Under the pieces are notes generated by a model. That model worked only from the letters and a program-made list of their open reading frames with translations. It searched no databases and was not told where the DNA came from. Positions 1-11,566 of a DNA stretch of 64,000 bases are shown one piece after another (the stretch's first letter is position 1; the number at the start of each line of letters is the position of its first letter). The position numbers and the translations under genes were made by a program. This DNA comes from Glandiceps talaboti (Eukaryota; Hemichordata; Enteropneusta; Spengelidae): assembly GCF_964340395.1 (NCBI RefSeq), contig NC_135563.1:23179809-23243808 (forward strand), read 5' to 3'.

Positions 1-289
1 CAATAAATGCCTGTAATATTTGTTTCCTGTATACAACTGCATTAAATTCTTCACTACTTTTAGATGACTTGTGTTTGTAGACATGTATTTGTAAGTTCCC
101 TTTAGGTTTTCAAGATGTGTTACATGTAACATATACAGTCAATATGAACACTGCAATGCACTATAGTGTACAACTAACAATTTGCATTAGGGCTATTTCA
201 AAGGTACTTTTAGTAAAGTCAGTCAAAGAAAGAAATTGGGTTGATTTTACCTCTAGTGTTGACTTTTCAATTTTCTTTTGTTTTTACAG

Positions 290-343
290 AAGATCCTTAA
301 TGATTTGAAAGGAAAGCCTTGGACTGGAACCCATCTTATTTGA
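290..343 (+). CDS. Probable last coding exon of an unidentified gene (5' part outside window)
   Basis: A T-rich polypyrimidine tract ending in CAG (to 289) precedes an open segment that reads KILNDLKGKPWTGTHLI and then stops at TGA 341-343. The other two frames stop within a few codons. About 2 kb of non-coding sequence follows and ends near an AATAAA signal, as expected of a terminal exon with a long 3' UTR. The rest of the gene lies left of the window, so I cannot name the protein, and no domain is visible in 17 residues. The exon call is an inference from the splice acceptor and the 3' UTR-like sequence; it could instead be a chance acceptor. Confidence 0.35.
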   Translation, partial: KILNDLKGKPWTGTHLI

Positions 344-2345
344 ATTCAAATGACAGAGATTCTCCAAGTGTAAATAGAAGCAAAGTTTGGTAATGTTCTG
401 GCTGAAAGCATTCAGCTCAGTCTGTGCTGTGGTACATCTGTCTGATATTGTGGTGTAATTGCTGTCTGATTCTTGAAAATGAAAAACTGTCTACCTCGTG
501 TAACTGTCGTGATGGGTCCTTTTTATGAGCCTTGATGTTTTACACTCATCAATGGAATTAGATATCTTACATCTTGCTTTCTGTATTAAAAAAAAATATT
601 TGAAATTTTATGTAAGTGTGCTTTTATACGCCGTATTCCAAAGAACCCTCCTTTGGCTATTTTTTGAAAGAAGCATCATGCAATGATTTCAGTGGACTTT
701 AAGAAAAAAACGAAGGTCAACAAACTTGCATTGTGGATGCCATTCAAATGACTCTGAACAAGGCATTCACCAAAATCCATGTAACACAACTCATGGACTT
801 TCTAATTATTATGTCATCTAAAAAATTGAAGTATTTGTTGAAGCTGAGAATACAATTAAGTTTAGCTGTGAAACCCTTGGAAATGAAGACTATCAAACAA
901 GGCTACAGTTCACTTCTACTCTATTAACTGCTCCTAAACAGTGTTCATAATGAACAAATTGTACAATCTGTATGAACTGGGATATGGCATAGTGGGAACA
1001 GCTTGGTGCTGATCAGTAACATGTGAATCTGTTGAGAATTCAAGTACCCTGGTATGCAGGAACTTTTATTGAATGATTATGTAGAAAGTAATACTATTAC
1101 TTTGAGAGCTGTTTAGTGTCAATGCACTCTTTCAAGCAATGACATCAATGACAGTTATGGAGCCAGGATATATGAGAGAGATCTGGTGGAAAAAAATAAA
1201 TTCCCATGTTTTCCTTGACATAGTAGAAGCATACGTTGCTACACCAAAGGTACAAGTGCTTCTGTTCATTTCAGCATGATGAATTTAGAAAAAATCTCTG
1301 AAAAATTGAAAGAGAAATTTAAAATCAAGTTAGTGTTTATTTGCTGTACATACTTTACTTTACTCTAAATAAGTAAAAGTCTGATTATTTATTGACAAGA
1401 CACTGTTATCAATGTGTTTGTGTCCACTGTTTAAATGATAAATGAACTTGTACTTGACCTAATTTACGTGAACATTGGAAAAATGTAATTGTCTGTGATG
1501 TGTACTTATAGAGAATTATAAAGTAACAACTTTAGCAATGATATTTATTTTGTAAGTTACTTATTATTTGAGACAATATTTCATATAAGGATATTTGATA
1601 AACAAAATAATGAGTGAAGTAAGGTTTTCAGTTTAGACATTATTTAATAATATTGGTTGTACATTGTATTATGATAGGCATTACTATGATTTTTTGATAT
1701 GATTTACTTATTTTCACCAAAAGAAAAAAAAAACAGATGGAAAAATCAGCTGTCCAGTGATATCAAAAGACTAAATGAATTCAAAATCTTCCATGACAAT
1801 TTCAATATTTGCACCTATATGTACTTATTCTTATTGCCAAAAACTTTTAAATTTGCAAAAATGAATTGTTGGGTGAAACCCTGCTTGTGGTATGTCTAGT
1901 GTAAATGGTACGGTATGTATAATCTGGATACAATATACTAAGGTATGGTTGCATTGATATTATCATCCCAAAATACTGTGGTGACACATGAACAATACTG
2001 TCAGCTGACACCACCTCCATTTCTATATAAATTGTGCTATAAATTGTAACTTTTAAATATGGTGTACAATTTGGGGTTAAAATTCTACACAGGGAAGTAG
2101 AGGCTTAAAGAAATGACGTCTTTTGGTACTTAAAATGAACTGCAATCTGTGGTTATAATTTGAAGAATGACTTCAAATTTCTTGTTTGAATGTGGAGGAG
2201 AAATCTTTCATTTGTCTGAATGTGATGTGTATATATTGTGATTTGTACATGCTGTATTCTTCTGATCCTTCAAGGTATTTTGTAAAATGTCAAGCACTTT
2301 GGTTGTTCATAATGTACTGTAAAATATTCCAATAAATGTCTATCA
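344..2345 (+). other. Probable long 3' UTR of the left-edge gene
   Basis: AT-rich sequence with no sustained open frame. It follows the putative terminal exon and ends at an AATAAA hexamer near 2332. A second AATAAA-containing stretch lies near 2722-2738 and could be an alternative poly(A) site. No repeat or structural RNA was recognised in it. Confidence 0.35.
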
Positions 2346-3163
2346 CGCTTTAACTATTACAACATCAACATGGCAGATTTTATTTGCTAAACTTTCTTTT
2401 TACCACCCCTATCATCTTATTAATGGTTTAGTCATCCTTTGAAATCTTTTTGGCTGAACCATTCCATGGGAGGCACAGCTTGTAGTTTGAGGGTGAATTT
2501 TCATCAGATTTTTTGATAATTTCAATATCCAACTCAAATATAGTTTTTTTTGCACATTGTTATACTGTATTTGTGTCATCTCTTAGACTATAGTTTGGTA
2601 TCTTCAAATTTTGTTAATTTATGCATAGCTTTGTTTCATATCTTTCAGAATTTCGATGTGCACTCTGTACTCTAATTTAGAATTTATTTTTGTATTATGA
2701 TATTAGTTATGATAATGATTCTAAATAAACATGGAATAAATTTGCTACTGCGCAGATTGATTAAAAAAAAAGACTTTGTAAATTGTATGTGTTCATGTTG
2801 TGTATGCTTCATATATTAACTCCAACCTATTCTCAATTAAAACCAAGAAACAAAATCATGGATCACTGCCAAGTTTTGAAATACATGTACATGTATAAGT
2901 TGTGTGGTGTCAACAAACAAACACGAATCAAGCACCTGAAGAGCCCTCTATTGACCGACCTTAGTGGTCATCATTTAAGAATCTTCAGTTCCCCGTTTCA
3001 TTCGATATTGAAACTTTATTACGTAAATCAGTGGATTTGACTTCCGTTTGTTCGTGTCTTGTCATCGAAAGAGTTTAAATGTAATAACTATAGATATATC
3101 TAATTCACAATTGTCTGGGCTAATTTCTAACGTCGATACTTCTTTTCGAATTTTGTACTGAAA

Positions 3164-3475
3164 ATGACACGACGCAAATGCGGGAAAAGTAAACTTGCTG
3201 GGCGACTCTCAGCTTCAAAATGTCACGAATTGACTATTCGAAGTGGGATCACTTTGATTCCTCTAGTTCTGACAATGAAGACTGTGACATATTCGATGGA
3301 GACCCCGAAGCATTACGAAGTCTGTATAATACAGCAGCTCGCCATGAATCAGAATTCGTCAAAATCCACCCACGAGATGACGTATCAACTCTACACCCCG
3401 TGTTCTTGTCAGACCCTAACAATTTCATTCCCCGATGCTGTCCTTATATTGGCAAATTCGATAATTGGGGAATAG
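3164..3475 (+). other. Out-of-frame upstream ORF overlapping the start of the pRiA4b-MYND gene
   Basis: An ATG at 3164, with A at -3 and A at +4, opens a 103-codon frame that is +1 shifted relative to the main start at 3220 and runs 256 bases into exon 1. If the transcript begins upstream of 3164, ribosomes initiating there would bypass the main ATG. The encoded peptide has no recognisable domain. It may simply lie upstream of the transcription start. Confidence 0.3.
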
Positions 3476-6400
3476 CCATTGAAGACGACGATGGTGTGCC
3501 TGGAGTTATGCGTTCAATGCAACGACGGATAAGCACACAGAGCCTGTATGGTCGGGGTGCTGATCCAGCCTTCCAGAAGACACCAGAAAAACAATTTGTC
3601 GAGAAATTGATCTTGAAGAAGGAAAAACAACTGGAAGATAGTCCGAAGGAATTCCTAGAAAGAGATTTCGTACTTAGAATTTCCATGGATGAGATTTGGC
3701 CAGAAATCTGGAGAAAATTCAAAGTATCAGGTATGTATGACCATGGAAGTATAGGTGGGTTATACTGGTATGACATTGATAATTTATAGTCATGTACTAA
3801 GAACTGCATGTGTCGTTAGGGAGCCCTCAGTAAATTAGATGAGAGGGGGGGGTGTCATATTTACAGATCGGTTCTTGGGGAGGAGACGTATTTTAGAAAA
3901 AATATGAATATTAGGCGACGATCTTATTTTACTTTGACTCATTCTGTTACTTTAATTTTGGTTTTTGCTTTCCACTGCTGCCACAATTTCGTCCATGTTT
4001 ACACTATCTTGGTGTATACAGAGGAACCGTTATCACCAACTTTTTGTACTATCTTGGTGTATACAGAGAGGAACCGTTATCACCAACTTTTTGTACTATC
4101 TTGGTGTATACAGAGAGGAACCGTTATCACCAACTTTTGTAGTCTACCATGTGCAACAACAGTTTGTGTCCAATTTAGTTAATCTCGATTATTATGGTCA
4201 CATTATGTTTGATTCACAGGTGGAGTGAATCTACACATCCTACAAGATAAGATCATTAGTCCTATTATGGGCTGGACACGTAACTACCATGCATATTGTT
4301 TCACTGATCGAAGTGATGGTGCTGTGTTTGGGCCATTGCAATGTGATGCCGTTGATATGTGTTGGATAGACAATCATGGCTATGAGTTTATGGATGACAA
4401 GAAAGTTCAGCTGGGACTTGTACTACGGAAAGCTGGTGATGAGCTGGGTTATTTGTATGACATGGGAGATCAATGGAGACATACTATTGTGGTAGAGAAG
4501 ATTTTAAGGTTGGTATAAAACAAGGATACATTCGTCACACCACCAATTGATGAACTTGAAATGGTGATACCACAAAACGTCCAGGGAATAATCATGACAA
4601 CTTTAAGTTTGTCTTGTTTTGCTCAACTTGTTTTTTGTGTACAAATACCCCCTCCCCTGTATTGAGAGGGGGTTAAGAAAGCTTGAACACCTGTAATATT
4701 GGATCATTTTTTGTGGGACTAGGCTTTGTCAGATAGAATGATTTACTCTGGATATTGTAGAAACTGAAGTATACTGATAAGGAGTGTGTCCTTGTTAGCC
4801 TTGCCTGGTGGGGGCTATTGTGTTGGGTTCCATCTGTCCATGTGTCTGGCATGCACCAATCAATTTCAACCAAACCTAGTACAAAGGTAACATACAGTGT
4901 GAGAGACATACACACCACTTGGTTTTGTGAGTGAATCAAATTTCACAATATGCATCATAACTTTGGAGATGTAAATTGTAGTGACTCCATTCAAGTGCCT
5001 CCATATTCAAGGTCAAATTGGTCAATAAATTATAAAGTTCTGTATCTAGAGACATCATTCAAATTTGCACAATATCTTTGCCAATATACACACCAGTTGG
5101 GGCGTATGTGTTCAGTGAAGGTTTGTTAATCTATAAAATGTGAGTAAAATGGTCTGGTAGAACTCTTCGTTATAAAAGTACATCCACATGCAGAGGCATA
5201 CAGCCTCTTTCCCCAGGTGTCAGGGAATCAGATTATCTCAGAGTGCTACCAAACCATATAGGCCTTTCCAAAGTTTGCCATGATAGCACTCTACTTCCTG
5301 TCTGTGTGTACCTTGGGGGTATACATGGTATAGGTTACTTGGTTAATCATAGAGCACTGCTGCTTTCCTCGATGTCTGAACAATATGGAAAGCATCCGTG
5401 ATTTACACTTCTACAGAATACCAAGACACAAATCTCATAAGAAAACATTACTATGAGGTACGTGATGATACCCCCAATTTGAACAAGGGCACTGTATTCT
5501 CAATTTCCTGTTTGCAGTTTGGAATGACCTATCACACACAATTATATGATAACAAACATGATGAAAAATATTATTAGGTGTGCACTGACAAAACTGAATG
5601 ATTTATTTGGACTCTAAACATCATTATGAGTTCATTTTTGCTCTAGTAACCATTATCAATTCAAAATTAATTCAATTCAATTATAATTTGTGAGTTCTGC
5701 AAACAAATCTGTTTTTCTTGTTCGTAGTAAAAAGGAATCGACAGGTTCTTGTGTACTGATGGATGGAGCAATGAGATGTCCACCAGAAGATTCTAATGGG
5801 TGTGAGGGTAAAGGAAATCATTCCTACAACGAGTTTGTACACAAATTACCTAAAAAGAAGAAGTGGAAGGGTACGTCATGATAATATAACAGTTTTGAAG
5901 ACCCCAAGTATTCACAATGGAATACTATAGCTACTTCTGTATATGATAACTATACAAATTCTATCTAATTTATTCATAGCAATCTGACATAGAGGGGTAG
6001 TAATTCATCATTTTTGCCAAAATCTCAAATTTGAAAACTTGCTGTCTATCAAAGATGGAATATTGCAGTGTTAACAGAGGCTGGACACTGCTGGGCAGTA
6101 AGCTATGTTGTTATAATATCTCCTCACTCAGTTGGGAACAGCTTCATTTAAAGTCAAACTGTAAGTCTGTTTCAAGTGACCTCACTGTCTTGTAAGTCTC
6201 TTTCAAGTGACCTCACTGTCTTGTAAGTCTGTTTCAAGTGACCTCACTGTCTTGTATGTCTGTTTCAAATCAAATCTCATCTCTCAAAAACGTTCTCTAA
6301 CAAGATTAAGTAGCAAAAAATATATTCATAATAATTGAAATTTCGATAATATACAGGACCTATGGAGCACAGTCTGAGTAAGACATTGCGTGAAAAGTTG

Positions 6401-8727
6401 ATGGAAGCCTCTGGTTCAATGAACTGCAGACCCAATATGTTTGATCCATATGAGTTTAATTTGAAGAAAATCCAATCTGAACTAAGACAAGCTTTATCTG
6501 GTAAAGCAAGTAGTCGTATTGGGAGTAAGAAAATGATATTTCCAATGGTACCTGGAGCTCAAGGTAAGTTGCCCTGATTCATGACTTCAAGATGTATGAA
6601 ATACCATTCACTATCCTTTTAACATTTGACATTTTAAGGGTGTTAACGGTATAATTGTCTTTGTAGCATTCACCTTATTTATGTTTTTGTATTTTATGTG
6701 CAGCGCTTTTGAATATTTTAAATAGAAAAGGGCTTTAGAAAATAAATAAACTTAAACTTAAATGCAATACTAAAATCTGAGCAGTGTTGTCTGTTTCTTG
6801 TGAATATCAGTAGTATACATCAGACTGTCGTTGATGAATCTTGAGTTGGTAATTTTATACCATATAAACCATTGGAGAAATGTTTTTGTGTATATAGCAT
6901 GCCATCACATGGCCAATGAATGTCTCTCAATTTAAGAGTTTAGAACTAAAGTTTTACAAGTATTTGGATAGTATACATTCAAATGAATGGTGACTTAAAA
7001 GTCCATTGGGCTGGGCAACACCTTGAGTTGCAAGTCACAATAATTGAACAAACAACTAATACTACTACCACGACGATGACGACAACAACAGTGATGTCAA
7101 GTATAGGAAATGCTCAAGTTCAGATATTACCATTTCAGTTTTCCATGTGGTCGTTTAATTTTGGTTCTCTCTTCAGATTTATTTGATGAGAAACCAGGAC
7201 CAGGACGTCAGGTTGTAAGAGAACACGAATGGCCATGTGGACATGGACCATATATGGAAGAAACATTGAATCTGATGAGAGACAGTAAAACAGACTCGCT
7301 GTGCAGTAATTGCGGCAAACCTAATGACTTACAGTGCTGTTCAGGTAAGAAATACACCTGAAAAAATTGATTGGCAGACATGTTTTTAAATTCTTGCTCC
7401 CAGATTGATTTTGTATGCAAGTCTAACTCACATTTGTACTTATGAAAAGCTATGTTCTCTGTTGACTTATGTATGGCTTGTATATGTCATTCAATTTGAC
7501 TGATCATCAACTACATACATGCACCATGGTGGACAGCAGTGTGCCCTCTAATGATAACTAAATTTTGTTGTTGTAGGTCAGTATGATAAAAAGTGGCATT
7601 TCTTGTGAGTAACAACATAGTAAGAGATGGGAACACCAAATTTTGGTGCATCTCTAGAAATTGTGTGCATCAGTGGCACATCAAATTGGCCCAGAAAGCA
7701 CACTGTAGACAGTCGTACACTTAGAGAAGTCAAGGCTCTGTTATTACTGTTCTGACCAGTGTGAGAGAAATAGAAGCTACCATTGCAAATGTAGTCACAT
7801 AACAAATAAGAATTAACATTATGAGATAAATGTTGCATTCAACTTTCTTCCACTGTTTCAATTCTTTCTGATAACTTTAGATTTAATGGCAAGACTTAAA
7901 TTGTTCCATTTCTTGTCTATATTGATAAAGGGGGGGTTGTAATTGTGGCTTTTTGTGGGAGAACAGTCATACTGCAGTTGGGTGTCTTACTGTCTAATTG
8001 TAACCATTTTATGCTTGGCATGATATTTAGGATATTATTACATATTATTAGACTTTTAATATATTTATGAGAAACTTTGGTATGTTAAGGAACAGTATTT
8101 CAGTTACAACAAGTCATTGTTATAATTCAAGCTTACATCAAGGAGTTATAATTTGAGAAAGAGAAAAGTATCTGGTGTTGAATGTTGGTATGCACACAGT
8201 CGTTCAAATAAGGTCATGACGGGCGAATGGTTAGAGTCGCCGCCTTGGAATTGGCAGGTTGCAGGTTCAAGCCCCATCGCTGCTGTTTGTTTCTAAGTGG
8301 CTAAAGTTCTTCGGCAAGATTTGAACCATGACTGTTTTAGTCAACCCAGCTGTATAATTGGGGACCTTATAAAGGCTGCAATGGATTGTATGCTCCCCAG
8401 TGCCTATATAGATCCAAGCCAGGGGTAATAATTGTAAAGCGCTTTGAGCACAGAGTGGGAAAGCGCTATATAAAAACTAACATTATTATTATTACTATTA
8501 TAGAGCGTGTTCTGATTTTCTAGTTATTTAATGACTACAGTATTATTGTGTATTTGTTTCCAGCTTGCCGCATGGTTCGATACTGTGGTAGGGCATGTCA
8601 GCGTACCCATTGGATAGCTTGCCACAAACAAGAATGTAAGAAACTAGCCAGTCAGAGAAAGCAAGTGAAAGCTGAAATCAAGGCAAAACACAAACAAACC
8701 AAATCTGATGGCACTCGACCTGAGTAA
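3220..8727 (+). CDS. pRiA4b ORF-3-like domain plus MYND zinc finger protein (six exons, 493 aa)
   Basis: Exons are 3220-3730, 4220-4508, 5728-5870, 6357-6563, 7177-7344 and 8564-8727. All junctions are GT-AG, phases agree, and the frame closes at 494 codons including the stop. Residues about 150-310 match the plasmid pRiA4b ORF-3-like (IS1096 passenger TnpR-like) fold: WPEIWRKFKV (160-169), HILQDKIISPIMGW (176-189), the hallmark YDMGDQWRHTIVVE (about 250-263) and CPPED (284-288). The C-terminus is a MYND zinc finger with ligands C426, C429, C438, C441, C447, C451, H460 and C464, followed by a Lys-rich tail. MYND fingers usually bind proline-containing peptides of partner proteins; the role of the pRiA4b domain in eukaryotes is poorly defined. 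The first 100 residues are acidic and unrecognised. Donor 2 is a weaker GTTGGT. The start at 3220 has A at -3. A poly(A) signal AATAAA lies at 8758. The protein is probably intracellular: no signal peptide or membrane segment is seen. Confidence 0.88.
4003..4139 (+). repeat. Three-copy tandem repeat, 45-47 bp unit, in intron 1
   Basis: Three nearly identical units begin ACTATCTTGGTGTATACAGA. The first lacks two bases of the later two copies. They lie within intron 1 of the pRiA4b-MYND gene, about 80 bases before exon 2, and are not coding. Confidence 0.85.
6155..6265 (+). repeat. About three copies of a 30-bp tandem repeat in intron 3
   Basis: Units carry GTTTCAAGTGACCTCACTGT preceded by GTAAGTCT. 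Copies begin near 6160, 6191 and 6222, and a truncated fourth begins near 6255. The repeat lies in intron 3 of the pRiA4b-MYND gene. Each unit contains a GTAAGT donor-like string. Confidence 0.8.
6695..6765 (+). mobile_element. Short retroposon-tail-like fragment
   Basis: The segment contains GCAGCGCTTTTGAATATTTT, then an AGAAAAGGGC block and an AATAAATAAA-type tail. The same layout (a GCGCTTTGA block, then an AAAGCGCTATATAAA-like block and an A-rich tail) ends the SINE at 8440-8500. It is probably a degraded 3' end of a SINE or LINE. Confidence 0.4.
8217..8503 (+). mobile_element. tRNA-derived SINE with ATT-repeat tail in intron 5
   Basis: The 5' head has a Pol III A box (TGGTTAGAGTCG, 8228-8239) and a consensus B box (GGTTCAAGCCC, 8264-8274) at tRNA-like spacing. 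A unique body follows, then GCGCTTTGAG and AAAGCGCTATATAAA motifs, and an (ATT)n tail up to about 8503. This is the classic layout of a tRNA-headed SINE whose 3' end is borrowed from a LINE. It sits in sense orientation inside intron 5 of the pRiA4b-MYND gene. Part of its body recurs near 63.75 kb. The family name cannot be assigned without a library search. Confidence 0.7.
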
Positions 8728-8763
8728 GCAAACATGTGTAGATATACTTGATGTCAAAATAAA

Positions 8764-9595
8764 CAGTGCAGATAGACCTAAAGTTAAAAAAAAAAAAGTT
8801 TGTTCTTTTATTGGAAAGTCAAAATTGATAAAATATATAAACACCTTTTCCATTTCTTAACATGTTTAGCATGAGTACTTGTGCATCAATAAGTTATGTA
8901 GTCAGAAATATAGACAGACAACTTTTTTGGCAAAATTTTTTTTATACAAATACTTTTTCATTTTATTATGTTTCTACTCATGTTTCCAGTATTATAATAG
9001 TTCTGATAAGTCTTTAATTCAAATTGCAAATCCAATTCAAATTGTTAGTTTACGTCTAGGTTTGTTTGGATTTCCATATCCCCCTTCAGAAACCTTTACA
9101 TTTCTGCTTAATATTCACTATATGCATGACATGAAATGGTGGCTGGTGAGCTCATACTGTGTTCTCATTACAAGCTATCATAAACAACTGTCATACTGCA
9201 ATTAGTGACCAATCTGTCACTTTTGTGTCATCATAACTTTATGTTCTTGTAAAATGGAGAAGTTTTTGAATTCTTGTTATATGTGTTGTAACTTGTCAGG
9301 GATTCTTTGATTTTGACCTGATGTGTTATGTCAAATTCTATATATTCTTCATACATATTATAATCATGTTATGTACATGCACCACAGTTCAAATCTAGTT
9401 ATATTCTTGATAAGAGTAAGTGCCATAGATTTCTTCAGGGTTATCATAATGCTTTGCAAAGTTTTTGTATTATTTTTTCTAAACAAACCAAAATAAATAC
9501 CAAATATTACAAAAGAGGGAATCTTTGTCTCTCGAGATTGCTGTTACGTGGTGTGATACTTAGTATTACCAAGTCAACAGAATAGACCTGTTGCT
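8764..9595. other. Intergenic space between convergent genes, nothing recognised
   Basis: Low-complexity AT-rich DNA between the poly(A) signal of the pRiA4b-MYND gene and a small inverted-repeat element. The ORF at 8879-9205 has no domain or splice context and looks fortuitous. Confidence 0.6.
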
Positions 9596-9885
9596 GGTTC
9601 CAAGATGCATTGCGTGTCTCTCCATACAATACCATGTATTGTGTATGCGCTGAGGGCTTTGCATACGCTACTCAGGGGGATGGTTGTCACCTGACCATAC
9701 CCTGGGTTTACCCATAAATCCCTCTCTGTCATTGATGCCTTGTAGACTCTGTGCTATAAAGTCCCTCAATTAAAGAGGTCAACATGTCTTTCCATCATTT
9801 CCTGATGAAAATGTTATTTCAAGACAAAACAAGACTAAATGTAACAGCTTAAGCGATGTCTTCTCGCGCAATGCATCTTGGAACC
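9596..9885. mobile_element. MITE-like element with 19-bp perfect terminal inverted repeats
   Basis: The left end GGTTCCAAGATGCATTGCG (9596-9614) is exactly complementary to the right end at 9867-9885, giving a 290-bp unit with no coding capacity. I could not define an unambiguous target-site duplication, so the superfamily is not assigned. It lies about 300 bp downstream of the rccd1 stop codon, in the gap between two convergent genes. Confidence 0.65.
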
Positions 9886-10179
9886 GGAAAATCAACTACT
9901 GATTGATTGACATTATATTTTCCAACTTGGTCTGCAACTTGTTCCCAGTGAGAGAATTTCGCACATGATTGAGTCTGATGTGTACAATCATACACCTAGT
10001 GGAGGGTCTATGGTAAAATGTATGCTTTCAAGTGAAATATCAAAGTTTGTTCAGTCAAAAATTTCCAACTTCAAAGTATTATAACTGGGTATAACCTATA
10101 TAAATGTAACAGAGTCTGAAGTGAAATGTTGCAAGAATCTGACTGAAATCGTAAAATATGCTTTAATCAAGTTATTCAT

Positions 10180-11528
10180 TCATTGGGGTATGGTGACAGA
10201 TAATATTGTGTTCCATGGGCCACAGGTTGCATCATATACTTTGTAGTCATTTTCTTTGAAATATTTTACCAAGGTGATGACATCTCTTGAGACATAGTCT
10301 CCATGTCCTAACTGGCCATAACCATTCCATCCCCAAGTGTACACATTCCCTGTTTCTGTGAAAAGACCAAGTTGACAGTTTACTCACAAGAGAAATTGAC
10401 CATTGGCAAATAAAAGTTTATCATGTTCATCATCACTAACTGTTTGTATTGCCAAGAGCCATTTCATGATTTTTTTGTTATTTTGAAGATAACATGCACT
10501 TATAAGTCATAAATATTCAGTGTTCATCTAATAAATGTCTATCTGTTAATTCCCATGAGGCAATTGTGGACTGGTTTGAGAACAAAAGAAATAAAATAGA
10601 GTTTCAATTTGGTGGTTTTTGGCAAACATGCAAAAGGGTGTGTAATGTGAAATCATTAAATGAGTCCAGAACCCAAAGTTTATGAAAATGCATTTATTTC
10701 CTGAAGTGGCATTTCTGGGTAAAAAAGTGTTGTACATATACAACTAGACATAATATGTATCCTAATAATGTAATCATTTCATTTGAGTGAAAAAATAATC
10801 TCCACCTGTTGAAGGTGAAATTTTATTGAGAAGTGTTTTTATCTCTTTTAAATGTTGCATCCTAAGACATACCTGATATAGCAACAGTATGTCTTGACCC
10901 ACAGCTGACCTTTGATATGTTGACCTCATCTGGAAATTCTAGTAGACATGGTACCATTTGACAAAGAACAATGACATCCTTATCATCATCATCATTGAAA
11001 GATGGTTTATCTGTTGTCACTGAAGTGGTCTGTTCCATGTCCGTTTGTTTCATTTTTTGTGACGTATTCTGACCTGTATCAATGTTCTCGTCTCGAACTC
11101 TCTCCTTTTCCTGATCACTTATTGGTGACACCTCAAGTTTCAAAATAGTTTCTGTGTCAACTTTTGTTTCCTTGGTAATACATCCCTTGTAATTTTCTTG
11201 CCCGCTTTGTGAAAAATCAGCACTTTGTTCTTCTTTGCTCCTGGATCTGTCAGGTGCGTCTTTCATAGGTAAGCCGAGTTGACCTGCTTCATTCCATCCC
11301 CAAACATATACATCTCCTATGGCTTCTCAGAACAAAGAAAAGAAAACTTGGCAATAAACAATTTGATTAAAATCTGATTTGGTGAATAAGGCTCAATTTC
11401 TTTATGTACATCTGTTTCATTCATTTAGTGTTGTTTTCAATTTTTGTGTTCAAGAGTGATCAACACTTTCTGTGGGAAGGTGGTGATTCTCCTGGAACAA
11501 CAAAGACAGTCTGTTCATTTGCCTATCA

Positions 11529-11566
<38 letters not shown>

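Noticed and set aside
8217-8285. Functional tRNA gene
   Set aside because: A and B boxes are present, but the cloverleaf is incomplete and the unit continues into a SINE body with an ATT tail.
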